This document shows, piece after piece, positions 18,695 through 26,930 of a DNA stretch of 50,713 nt. Position 1 is the stretch's first letter. Every line of letters starts with the position of its first letter. The DNA is taken from the NCBI GenBank assembly GCA_946554525.1, contig CAMNSE010000008.1, positions 1 through 50,713 of the forward strand, written 5' to 3'. The stretch comes from an uncultured Mycoplasma sp. (GTDB taxonomy: Bacteria; Bacillota_I; Bacilli_A; RF39; UBA660). The translations under genes and the position numbers were made by a program. The notes beneath the pieces are model-generated. The model was given only the letters and a program-made list of their open reading frames with translations, was not told where the DNA came from and ran no database searches.

Positions 18695-20539
18695 ATGGAA
18701 AGATTATATGAATTATTAAAACTTTTACAAGAAAAAAAATATAATGAATATCATGAACTTTTAAAAAGCTTAACAAGAGAAGAGCAAATATTATTAGACT
18801 TACATTTAAGAAGGGCTGCCATAGAAAATAATAAAACTTGGAGAACAAATTATCCTAGTATTGATAAATGTCATTTAAAACATTATTCTGAAGAAGCTAT
18901 ATCTGCGGTTAAACCTTATATGACTGCGGTTAATTATCTAAAAGAAATGAATAAAAACAATTTAGATCGTATTGCTGTGGACGCTGTAAGTGAAAAATTA
19001 ACATATAAAGAATTTTTCAAAAGAATTGATGATACTGCAAAAGCGTTTCATAAAAATGGCGTAAAAAAAGGTAGTGTCGTAATAGGCATGATGGCTACAG
19101 ATAATGCATGGGAAAACTATGTTCTTTATGGTGTGGATGCTGCAGGTGGTGCAGTAAGCTATATTATTCCTGAGACTCCAATAGAAGAAATCTGTTCTAA
19201 AATAAACTCTATTTCAGAAGAATATGCTGTAGACTACTATGTAGCTAGTGATTCTTTATTATCAAAAGAACAAGAAGAATATATGTATAATCATACATCT
19301 ATTAAACATGTTATTTTAATTGGAGATAAAACGGGCAGAAATAATAGAACAATCTCTTGGGACGATTTTATTGCTTCTGCTTATGATTATCAAATGCCAT
19401 CAGTAGAAAAAAGTCCTGAAGATTTACTATTTATGGCCAAAACCGGTGGAACAACAGGTAAACCTAAAGAGGTTATGATAAATGATAAAAGTTTTAATTT
19501 AATTGTGCATCAATGTCTTAACTCTTCTTTAGACTATAATGTAGGAGATAAATGGTTAAGACTATGGCCTCTTTTCTCAGCAACTGCAGCTATTTCTGGA
19601 TCTCATATACCACTTTGCTGTGGAATGGTAAATGTCTTTAGACCGGCCCCTACTCCACAAGATTTAATAAAAGTAATCATCGAAGAAAGAATAAATCATT
19701 TAACATTAATTCCTATTATCATTGAAACTATTATTAATATGCTTGAAGGTACTGATGTTGATTTAAGTTTTATAAAAACAATGGGTGTAGGTGGAGTTGC
19801 TATAACTGAAGGTTTTGAAAATAGATATTATAAATTTTGCAAAGAACATAATTTAGATATTCCACTTGGATATGGTTGGGGATGTACTGAACACTCATCT
19901 ACGGCTACTATGCGTACTTGCAAGAAAGATTCAGAAATAGGAAAAGTAGGAGCTCCAGGATTTGATACAATAGTTAGTGCTTTTGATCCGGATACTCTCA
20001 TTGAATTGCCGTATGGAGAAGAAGGAGAGCTTTGTATTCATTCGGATACTTTAATGATAGGATATTATCAGGCAGAAGATCTTACTAAAAAAGCAATTAG
20101 AATGCATAATGATGGCAAATTATGGTTACATTCTGGAGATTTAGGTTATATTGATGAAAATGGTTTAGTAAAAGTCACAGGAAGAATGACAAGAGCTTAT
20201 ATGGTTTATACTGGAGAAAAATTTTATCCCGACCAAATAGAACAAATTATTTCTCAAGCTGAAGGTGTTGAACAAGTAGCAGTCGGATCTTTACCAGATT
20301 CAGAACACATGGACTGTTATATTCCTTGCTGCTTTGTCACAATAAATACCCGCTATAATCCAGAAACAGTTAAAGAAAATATAGAATTATTATGCGTTGA
20401 AGCTCTTGCTCCTTATGCTAGACCTAAAATCATAAGCATAGTAGACTTCTTTCCATTATTACCTAGTAAAAAACCAGATATCCCTGCGTTAGAAGAAAGT
20501 TTAATTTCTCAAAATAAACTTTCAAGACAAAAAAATTAA
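18695..20539 (+). CDS. AMP-forming acyl ligase (ANL superfamily)
   Basis: The 614-aa protein has the ANL core: the P-loop TGGTTGKPKE (250-259), GYGWGCTEHSS where the family has YGxTE, and the hinge region LWLHSGDLGYIDENG with VTGR. Near the C terminus SKKPDIP aligns with the catalytic-lysine motif of acyl-CoA synthetases. It activates a carboxylic acid as acyl-AMP, then transfers it to CoA or a carrier protein. The substrate is unknown. An 80-residue N-terminal extension precedes the usual domain start. No carrier protein or thioesterase is adjacent. AAGGAG is the ribosome binding site and a terminator follows. Confidence 0.87.
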   Translation: MERLYELLKLLQEKKYNEYHELLKSLTREEQILLDLHLRRAAIENNKTWRTNYPSIDKCHLKHYSEEAISAVKPYMTAVNYLKEMNKNNLDRIAVDAVSEKLTYKEFFKRIDDTAKAFHKNGVKKGSVVIGMMATDNAWENYVLYGVDAAGGAVSYIIPETPIEEICSKINSISEEYAVDYYVASDSLLSKEQEEYMYNHTSIKHVILIGDKTGRNNRTISWDDFIASAYDYQMPSVEKSPEDLLFMAKTGGTTGKPKEVMINDKSFNLIVHQCLNSSLDYNVGDKWLRLWPLFSATAAISGSHIPLCCGMVNVFRPAPTPQDLIKVIIEERINHLTLIPIIIETIINMLEGTDVDLSFIKTMGVGGVAITEGFENRYYKFCKEHNLDIPLGYGWGCTEHSSTATMRTCKKDSEIGKVGAPGFDTIVSAFDPDTLIELPYGEEGELCIHSDTLMIGYYQAEDLTKKAIRMHNDGKLWLHSGDLGYIDENGLVKVTGRMTRAYMVYTGEKFYPDQIEQIISQAEGVEQVAVGSLPDSEHMDCYIPCCFVTINTRYNPETVKENIELLCVEALAPYARPKIISIVDFFPLLPSKKPDIPALEESLISQNKLSRQKN

Positions 20540-20559
20540 TGAACATTAAAAATTAAAGG

Positions 20560-20583
20560 CTTATTTATAAAATAAGTTTTTTT
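20560..20583 (+). terminator. Terminator after the acyl ligase gene
   Basis: CTTATTT pairs with AAATAAG across ATA and is followed by seven T residues. The stem is AT-rich and so weak. Confidence 0.65.
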
Positions 20584-20663
20584 ATACTTTTAATGATTCA
20601 AATATATTATTAATATATAGACTTTTTATATTAAAATTGTTATAATTATAATAGGAGGCTAGT

Positions 20664-22511
20664 ATGAATACCGATTTTTTAAGAGTAATTTCTTTAACTG
20701 TAAATATCCTATGTCTAATAATAACTTTATTAATAATGATTTTATATTATCCTAAAAAAAAGATTTCAACAAATGAAAATAATATCTATAGTGCATTATT
20801 ATTAGTAACTTTATTTTGTTTAATTGGTGAATTAATATTTTATACGTTGTCATATAATGTAAAAAATATGGCATTAACTACTTTTTGGGAAAGAATTTAC
20901 TATTCAATAATTACTATTTGGATGATTTTGCATACAATTTATATAACAGTTATTTCAAATAAACCTTTATTCAAGAATATTGATTATAAAACAAAACTTA
21001 GACTATTAATTACAATTATTTTTGCATTTCTTGTATTTATTTTTTTATTACCTATTGAGCACATAATTGAGGATGGAATTTTGCTAGGATCATCAGGTCC
21101 TGCATTAATTTATATTTTTTTCTTAAATATATTTTTAATAATAATAGGTATAGCTTTAGTTATTAGTTCCCGAAAAAGAATTCCTAAAAGTAAAACAATT
21201 CCATTACTAACATTTTTAATAATTATTGCTAGTGAAATTATAGCAAATATATTTGGACTTAAATTATTGTTAATTACTCTTCCAATGACTTTGGTTACCT
21301 TCTTAATGTATCATACTATTGAAAATCCTGATATAATTATGATCGAAAAACTTAATATTGCAAAAGATCAGGCTGATAAAGCAAATCAAGCAAAAACAGA
21401 ATTTTTATCAAATATGTCTCATGAGATTAGAACTCCACTTAATGCTATTGTTGGCTTTAGTGAATTAATGATAGATAATGAAAACTTACCAGAGGAAACA
21501 AAAGAACATGCTAAAGATATCGTAGATGCTTCTCACAATCTTCTTGAGATAGTAAATGGCATTTTAGATATTTCGAAGATTGAAGCAAATAAAATGGAAG
21601 TTATTAATAAACAATATAATCCGAGAGAAGTATTTAATTCTCTTGCTAAACTAGTAAGACCAAGAATTGGAGAAAAGCCAATTGAATTTAAAACCGTTTT
21701 CTCTCCTGATCTACCTGGAGTGTTAAATGGTGATGTTGGAAAAGTTAAGCAAATTGTTTTAAATCTTTTAACAAATGCTTGTAAATATACCGACAAAGGT
21801 GAAATTATATTTAATATTAACTGTGTAAATAGAATTGAAGAACATACTTGTCTATTATATATTTCTGTTAAAGATACTGGTCGAGGAATTAAACAACAAG
21901 ATATGAATAAATTGTTTCAAAAGTTTGAAAGAATCGATGAAGATAAGAACACTACAGTAGAAGGTACTGGACTTGGACTTGCTATTACAAAAAGCTTAAC
22001 AGAAATGATGGGTGGAAGAATTAATGCCGTAAGTAAATATGAAGAAGGTTCAACTTTTAGAGTTTACTTAGAACAAGAAATAGTAAGTATGGAAATACCA
22101 GAAGTAAAAGAAGAAATTATTGAAGTAGATTATAGTGAATTTAAAAATAAAAAAGTATTAATAGTTGATGACTCCAAAATAAATTTAAAAGTTGCTATAA
22201 ATATTATGAAACCCTATAACTTTAATATAACAACAGCAGAAAGCGGTTACGAAGCTTTAGAAAAAGCTGAAACCCAAACTTTTGATATAATATTCATGGA
22301 CATTATGATGCCTAAAATGAATGGTGTAGAGACCCTTAGGAGATTAAAAGAAATGGATCATTTTGATATCCCTGTTATTGCTCTTACTGCTGATGCAATA
22401 GAAGGAACAGAAGAAAAATACTTACAATCGGGATTTAATGGATATTTATCTAAACCAATCGATCGCGATTTACTTAATAAAGTTATTCATAAATATTTAG
22501 GAGGTAAATAA
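20664..22511 (+). CDS. Hybrid histidine kinase with receiver domain
   Basis: The 615-aa protein has an N-terminal membrane sensor of about seven helices (1-220), a HisKA domain with the phosphorylated His253 (FLSNMSHEIRTPLNA), and an HATPase domain with the N box NLLTNACKYTD, DTGRG and GTGLGL. A receiver domain follows with phospho-acceptor Asp546 (MDIMMPKMNG) and the lysine in LSKP. It senses an unknown signal in or near the membrane. AGGAGG lies ahead of the ATG. The stop is two bases before the next gene, which supplies the HPt domain that a hybrid kinase requires. Confidence 0.94.
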   Translation: MNTDFLRVISLTVNILCLIITLLIMILYYPKKKISTNENNIYSALLLVTLFCLIGELIFYTLSYNVKNMALTTFWERIYYSIITIWMILHTIYITVISNKPLFKNIDYKTKLRLLITIIFAFLVFIFLLPIEHIIEDGILLGSSGPALIYIFFLNIFLIIIGIALVISSRKRIPKSKTIPLLTFLIIIASEIIANIFGLKLLLITLPMTLVTFLMYHTIENPDIIMIEKLNIAKDQADKANQAKTEFLSNMSHEIRTPLNAIVGFSELMIDNENLPEETKEHAKDIVDASHNLLEIVNGILDISKIEANKMEVINKQYNPREVFNSLAKLVRPRIGEKPIEFKTVFSPDLPGVLNGDVGKVKQIVLNLLTNACKYTDKGEIIFNINCVNRIEEHTCLLYISVKDTGRGIKQQDMNKLFQKFERIDEDKNTTVEGTGLGLAITKSLTEMMGGRINAVSKYEEGSTFRVYLEQEIVSMEIPEVKEEIIEVDYSEFKNKKVLIVDDSKINLKVAINIMKPYNFNITTAESGYEALEKAETQTFDIIFMDIMMPKMNGVETLRRLKEMDHFDIPVIALTADAIEGTEEKYLQSGFNGYLSKPIDRDLLNKVIHKYLGGK

Positions 22512-22513
22512 AT

Positions 22514-23260
22514 ATGGAAAAAATACAATTATTAGTAGAATATGGTGTAAAAGTAAATGAAGCTTTAGAGTTTTGGGGAGATATGAATTCTTATAATGAA
22601 AATTTAAAAGAGTATGGTGACTCTTTGAAAGAAAAATTAAATAGTTTAGAACATTATAAAAATACTAAAGACTTTGAAAACTACGGTATTCTTGCGCATA
22701 GTATGAAAAGTGAATCTAAATATTTGGGATTCATGGATGATGCAAACGTTTTCTTAAATCATGAAATGGCCGGTAAAGAAAGCAATGAATCATATATCTC
22801 AGAACATTTCTCGGATTTAAGCGAAACAGTTAATAAGATTAATATATTATTAGCAAAATACTTTGGAGAAAGCCAAAGTACTTCCAATCAAAATATTTTG
22901 ATTGCAGATGATTCAACTATTATTTTGAATTTTATTGAAAAAAGTCTTGGAGCTAATTACCAAGTTTTTAGAGCTAGCAATGGCAATGAAGCTATTAATG
23001 TTATTGAAAATACTCCATTATATGCCATATTACTCGATTTAAATATGCCTAGTGCAAATGGGTTCGAAGTACTGAAATATTTAAAAGAACACGATCTAAT
23101 TGAGAAAATACCTGTTATCATAATTACTGGAGATGATACAGAAGAAACTATCAAAAAAGCTTTCACTTATCCAATTCTTGATGTTTTAAATAAACCTTTT
23201 ACAGAAGAAAATATTAATCGCGTACTAGTTTCAATTAAAAGCTTTTATGAACAAAAATAA
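22514..23260 (+). CDS. HPt-receiver phosphorelay protein
   Basis: The 248-aa protein joins a histidine phosphotransfer domain (about 1-118, His62 in AHSMKSESKYLGF, with the usual lysine 3 residues later) to a receiver domain (about 126-245, Asp175 in LLDLNMPSANG and the lysine in NKPF). It lacks any DNA-binding or enzyme output. With the kinase before it a His-Asp-His-Asp relay can be drawn: His253, Asp546, His62, Asp175. The final output must be another protein that binds the receiver or takes phosphate from it. AGGAGG-like GGAGGT lies at the end of the kinase gene. Confidence 0.9.
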   Translation: MEKIQLLVEYGVKVNEALEFWGDMNSYNENLKEYGDSLKEKLNSLEHYKNTKDFENYGILAHSMKSESKYLGFMDDANVFLNHEMAGKESNESYISEHFSDLSETVNKINILLAKYFGESQSTSNQNILIADDSTIILNFIEKSLGANYQVFRASNGNEAINVIENTPLYAILLDLNMPSANGFEVLKYLKEHDLIEKIPVIIITGDDTEETIKKAFTYPILDVLNKPFTEENINRVLVSIKSFYEQK

Positions 23261-23286
23261 ATACATAGATTAAACCTATGTATTTT
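23260..23286 (+). terminator. Terminator of the kinase operon
   Basis: AATACATAG pairs with CTATGTATT across 7 bases, followed by a T-rich stretch. It begins at the stop codon of the HPt-receiver gene. Confidence 0.75.
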
Positions 23287-23301
23287 TATTTTTTAATTAA
23301 A

Positions 23302-23377
23302 TGGTTGCCCCAATAGGATTCGAACCTATGGAATGACGAGGTCAGAGCTCGTTGCCTTACCGCTTGGCTATGGGGCA
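23302..23377 (-). tRNA. tRNA-Gln (CTG)
   Basis: Full cloverleaf on the minus strand: TGCCCCA pairs with TGGGGCA, the anticodon stem is ACGAG/CTCGT around the loop CTCTGAC (anticodon CTG), the T arm is ATAGG/CCTAT and CCA is encoded. A CTG anticodon reads only CAG, which is rare in this AT-rich genome; a TTG isoacceptor must lie elsewhere. Confidence 0.93.
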
Positions 23378-23381
23378 ATAG

Positions 23382-23414
23382 AAATATCTATAATTTATTT
23401 TATCATAGATATTT
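23382..23414 (-). promoter_or_regulatory. AT-rich palindrome upstream of tRNA-Gln
   Basis: Ten-base arms AAATATCTAT and ATAGATATTT pair across 13 bases, four bases from the tRNA. On the minus strand the loop holds TAAAAT, a possible -10 box. It also sits just after the Fic gene and could act as its terminator. It resembles the palindrome before tRNA-Gly. Confidence 0.5.
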
Positions 23415-23459
23415 TTATTTTTAAATCTTTTTTATTCTGTATACCCATCAAGATGTAAA

Positions 23460-24374
23460 TTAATCAATTACTTTCAGGTATCTATCTAACATTTCGCTTT
23501 CTGCTTCTGTTACTAATTTAACAAAATCAGTATAATCTCTTGTAATGTGTGCTTTATCAAGCGCTTCATAATACTTTAATCTGCATTCTTTTTTAATAAT
23601 TACTGGGACATATCCACTTTTCATTAACTCCATATTCATTATCAATCTAGCGGTTCTACCATTTCCGTCTGTAAATGGATGTATTTTAACAAGTTCACCG
23701 TGCAATAATGATGCTTTTATTAAAGGGTGGTATTTGCTCCACTCATCATAATTTAATATTAACTTTTCCATTAGTTCTGGGACTTTAATATATTCTGGAG
23801 GCACATGATTAGCTCCACTAATAAAAACTTTTTCATTCCTATATTTTCCACCATTACTATCATCTATACCTTTTAAAATTAGTTGATGTAATTCTTTAAT
23901 ATTCCATTCGGATATTTCACTATTTGTTTTTAAAAGTTCTTCTAAATATTCAATAGCATTTTCATGATTAATAGCTTCTAAATGTTCTCTTACAGATTTT
24001 CCACCAATTGTAATACCTTCTAATACTACCTTTGTTTCTTTTAATGTTAAGGTATTTCCTTCAATCCCATTACTATTATATGTCCACTCTAAATTTATTG
24101 CATCTTGTAATGATTTACTAGCTTCTTTGGATAAGGGTCTTTTATTATTTAATTTAGTTAATTTTTCATCTACTTCTCTAAAATAATCTTTTGGTAAATT
24201 AATATTAAACTCTAATTCACCTTTAAACCTTTTATCTACTGGTTTATTAGTATCTTCAGGAATATTCCATGTTGTACCTATTTTTTCTGCGCCTTTGATC
24301 CTTCCATCTTGAATTAGTTGTCTTATTCTTCTTTCGCTGATGTTCCATTTTTTGCTAGCATCTTTTATTTGCAT
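23460..24374 (-). CDS. Fic-domain protein with N-terminal HTH
   Basis: The 304-aa protein starts with a MerR/excisionase-like DNA-binding domain (about 1-42, KKWNISERRIRQLIQDGRIK). An inhibitory helix motif SNGIEGN (101-107, Ser-x-x-x-Glu-Gly-Asn) marks it as a class II, self-inhibited Fic protein. The Fic core motif HPFTDGNGRTAR is at 232-243 with the catalytic His232. Fic enzymes transfer AMP from ATP to a Ser, Thr or Tyr of a target; Glu105 blocks this until relieved. The target is unknown. It stands alone behind a near-consensus promoter inside a palindrome, so it probably represses itself. Confidence 0.92.
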   Translation of the reverse strand: MQIKDASKKWNISERRIRQLIQDGRIKGAEKIGTTWNIPEDTNKPVDKRFKGELEFNINLPKDYFREVDEKLTKLNNKRPLSKEASKSLQDAINLEWTYNSNGIEGNTLTLKETKVVLEGITIGGKSVREHLEAINHENAIEYLEELLKTNSEISEWNIKELHQLILKGIDDSNGGKYRNEKVFISGANHVPPEYIKVPELMEKLILNYDEWSKYHPLIKASLLHGELVKIHPFTDGNGRTARLIMNMELMKSGYVPVIIKKECRLKYYEALDKAHITRDYTDFVKLVTEAESEMLDRYLKVID

Positions 24375-24391
24375 AATATTCTCCTTTTGCT

Positions 24392-24423
24392 CATATTATA
24401 CCGTCTTCGGTATAATATGTCAA
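24392..24423 (-). promoter_or_regulatory. Fic promoter embedded in a perfect palindrome
   Basis: On the minus strand TTGACA (24418-24423), exactly 17 bases, then TATAAT (24395-24400): a full consensus promoter. A palindrome with 12-base perfect arms (24392-24403 and 24408-24419) and a 4-base centre covers the spacer and -10 and touches the -35. A repressor bound there would shut the gene. The N-terminal HTH of the Fic protein is the obvious candidate. Confidence 0.8.
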
Positions 24424-24491
24424 TATATATTATTTCATAACTGATATAATGTATACTGCTTTATTATCAAATTATGCTAAAATTTCATTAT

Positions 24492-24635
24492 TTAATTAGT
24501 CCATAATTTCAAATTTATAGAATGAACTTTTATTTGATTTTGATACTTATTTGAATAAATATCTATAATAAAAAGAAAAATCAATTCACAAGCCTTTTCG
24601 GAAGAGACATCATAAGTAGTTTCGAAATTTATCAT
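24492..24635 (-). CDS. Possible small ORF in the recG-Fic gap
   Basis: A 47-codon frame starts MINFETTYDVSSEKACEL and ends at a TAA. It has no good ribosome binding site and is unrecognised. It might be a gene remnant or chance. The rest of the region (about 24424-24740) shows no other feature. Confidence 0.2.
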   Translation of the reverse strand: MINFETTYDVSSEKACELIFLFIIDIYSNKYQNQIKVHSINLKLWTN

Positions 24636-24740
24636 ATAATTTTATTCTTTATTTTAGATATTTTAGCCTTTTAAGTCATAAATAAGTCATAAAATTTCTA
24701 TACAAAATAGCTAGCATTTGTAATTCGTTTATTTTATAAC

Positions 24741-24763
24741 AAAAAATGGAGCCATAAGGCTCC
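24741..24763 (-). terminator. Terminator of the candidate small RNA
   Basis: On the minus strand GGAGCC pairs with GGCTCC across TTAT, followed by A and six T residues. It is the most GC-rich hairpin in this non-coding region. Confidence 0.85.
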
Positions 24764-24836
24764 TTCAGGGGGTTTTGGTCATTCACTTTCACATTAAGTC
24801 GTAAAAGTGAATCGGACATGATGTTAGTATCATGTC
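24741..24836 (-). ncRNA. Candidate small RNA with three hairpins
   Basis: On the minus strand a promoter (TTGACA, 17 bases, TATCAT) points at about 24836. The transcript would hold a stem GACATGAT/ATCATGTC, a stem ATTCACTTT/AAAGTGAAT, a C-rich single-stranded ACCCCCT, and a strong terminator GGAGCC/GGCTCC ending in T6. It has no useful ORF. I do not recognise the family. Its promoter lies between the recG stop and the RNA. It could be a trans-acting sRNA; a 3' part of recG mRNA is less likely given the promoter. Confidence 0.6.
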
Positions 24837-24842
24837 ATATTA

Positions 24843-24871
24843 ATGATATTATGAAAATAATATTTTGTCAA
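24843..24871 (-). promoter_or_regulatory. Promoter of the candidate small RNA
   Basis: On the minus strand TTGACA (24866-24871), 17-base spacer, TATCAT (24843-24848). It faces the three-hairpin region, not recG. Confidence 0.65.
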
Positions 24872-24888
24872 TGGCTTTTTAGATATTT

Positions 24889-26874
24889 CTAGTTTAATCT
24901 ATCTAAATCTTTTACAATAGCGCTGTAAGATAAATTGTTTTTATATAAACCACTTTCAATATATTCTTCACTATCGATTTTAGCTTGCATCATAATTTTT
25001 AAATCTGTTTTTAAATTTGCTATTTTAAAAGTTTTTACGCCACTTTGACGAATTCCAAATAAATCTCCTTCGCCCCTTAATTCTAAATCTTTCTCACTAA
25101 TATAGAAACCATCATTGCTTTCCTCTAGTACTTTTAAACGTTCTATTTCTTTATCACTAATTAAGTAACAATAACTATCTAGGCTATTTCTACCTACTCT
25201 ACCACGTAATTGATGAAGCGTTGCAAGGCCAAACCTATCCGCATCAAATATTATCATTATAGTAGCATTTTTCACATCTACTCCTACTTCAATTACTGTA
25301 GTAGAAATTAGAATTTTCGTTTCATTATTTTTAAAACGTTTCATTATTTCATCTTTTTCTTTTTGCTTTAATTTGCCATGTAATATTTCTGTTGGCACTT
25401 TATTTTGAAAAGCTAAATCAAATTTTTCTTTTAATGTTTCAACACTTTTTAAATCTAATTCTTCATTATCATCAATAATACTTGCAACTACATATATTTG
25501 ATGGCCTCTTTTTATTTCTTCTAAAGTATGCGTTAATACATCTTTTAAATCACTGTATTTTTTTACTTTTGTAATTATTTCTTTTCTTCCGCCTGGTTTA
25601 TCTTTTATAAGCGATACATCTAGATCTCCATATAATGTAAGAGCATAACTTCTTGGTATTGGAGTTGCACTCATATAAAGAGCATCAGGAACCTCTCCTT
25701 TGCTTTTTAATATTTCACGTTGCTTTACTCCAAAGCGGTGTTGTTCGTCTGTTATAACTAGTCCTAAACGATTAAATTTAACACTTTCTTCAATAATAGC
25801 ATGAGTTCCAATTAATATATCTATCTCTTTATTTGTAAGTTTATTTTTTACAATTTCTTTTTCCTTTTTAGTCATACTGCCGACTAACACTTCTACCTTT
25901 AAATCAAGACCATCTAAAAATCTTTTAGCACTTTCTAAATGCTGCTTAGCTAAAACTTCGGTAGGGGCCATTAATACACTTTGATAACCTGCTAAATAGT
26001 TTGCATACATAGCAATAAAGCTAACGATTGTCTTTCCACTTCCTACATCTCCTAAAACTAAACGATTCATTTTTTTATTGCTTCTTAAATCTTTTAGAAT
26101 CAAATTTAAAGCTTCATTTTGACTATTAGTTAAAGGAAAAGGCAATTTATTAATAAACTTGTTAATGTCTTTTTCACTAAACTTTTTTTCTTCTTTAAAT
26201 ATATTAGTATTTTCTTTTTTCATATAGCCGATTTTAAATAAGAATAAAAATAACTCTTCATATTTTAAAAATAAAGTTGCTTGTTTTACTTCTTCATTAG
26301 AGTGAGGTGTATGAATCATTCTAATAGCTTGTTTTTTTGATGTGAAACTATATTTATCAGTAATAGCTTCGGGAATATAATTAGGTAAATCTATGTTATT
26401 ATCTAAAGCTGTATCAATTATTTTTCTTAACTCACTATTTTTAATATCTTTGTTAACATGATAAATAGGGATTATTTCTTTTTTAGTAATTGGCTTTAAT
26501 TTAATATCATCACATATAAAAGTATTTTTTCTAATATCATATTTACCAGTCAAAGTAATTGTATTTCCTACTTTAATATTTGGCTTTAAAAAAGCTCGAT
26601 TAAATATCACTACTTGTAATGACTTATTATTGTGATTAGCTCTAAATTGAAGCTTGTTAAAATTTCTTTTAATATAATTGACTGTTGCCATACTCTCTAC
26701 TGTAGCATTAATAGAAATTTTCTCATTCGTATAATCATCATTTAATATTCCGGGTTCTACTACATCATATCTATAAGGATAATATGTTAGTAAATCTTCT
26801 AAGTTTTCAATATCTAGCTTTTGTAAATTTTTTAATGTTTTAGGACCAATACCTTTAATTTCACAAAGTTCCAT
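24889..26874 (-). CDS. recG: ATP-dependent DNA helicase RecG
   Basis: The 661-aa protein has the RecG order: an N-terminal helix-hairpin-helix start (IKGIGPKTLKNLQKL), the OB-fold wedge domain (about 60-150), then the SF2 helicase core with GDVGSGKTIV (Walker A), TDEQHRFG (motif II), SATPIPRS (motif III) and QLRGRVGRN (motif VI). RecG reverses stalled forks and processes Holliday junctions and D-loops. The ribosome binding site GGAGGG lies ahead of the ATG. It stands alone between the surface-protein gene and the small-RNA region. Confidence 0.97.
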   Translation of the reverse strand: MELCEIKGIGPKTLKNLQKLDIENLEDLLTYYPYRYDVVEPGILNDDYTNEKISINATVESMATVNYIKRNFNKLQFRANHNNKSLQVVIFNRAFLKPNIKVGNTITLTGKYDIRKNTFICDDIKLKPITKKEIIPIYHVNKDIKNSELRKIIDTALDNNIDLPNYIPEAITDKYSFTSKKQAIRMIHTPHSNEEVKQATLFLKYEELFLFLFKIGYMKKENTNIFKEEKKFSEKDINKFINKLPFPLTNSQNEALNLILKDLRSNKKMNRLVLGDVGSGKTIVSFIAMYANYLAGYQSVLMAPTEVLAKQHLESAKRFLDGLDLKVEVLVGSMTKKEKEIVKNKLTNKEIDILIGTHAIIEESVKFNRLGLVITDEQHRFGVKQREILKSKGEVPDALYMSATPIPRSYALTLYGDLDVSLIKDKPGGRKEIITKVKKYSDLKDVLTHTLEEIKRGHQIYVVASIIDDNEELDLKSVETLKEKFDLAFQNKVPTEILHGKLKQKEKDEIMKRFKNNETKILISTTVIEVGVDVKNATIMIIFDADRFGLATLHQLRGRVGRNSLDSYCYLISDKEIERLKVLEESNDGFYISEKDLELRGEGDLFGIRQSGVKTFKIANLKTDLKIMMQAKIDSEEYIESGLYKNNLSYSAIVKDLDRLN

Positions 26875-26899
26875 ATTATCCCTCCTAATTAATTATAGC

Positions 26900-26926
26900 A
26901 AAAAAGAAGAATAACTTCTATTCTTC
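26900..26926 (-). terminator. Terminator between the Ig-like gene and recG
   Basis: On the minus strand GAAGAATA pairs with TATTCTTC, followed by six T residues. It ends the two-gene wall operon before recG. Confidence 0.75.
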
Positions 26927-26930
26927 TTCC

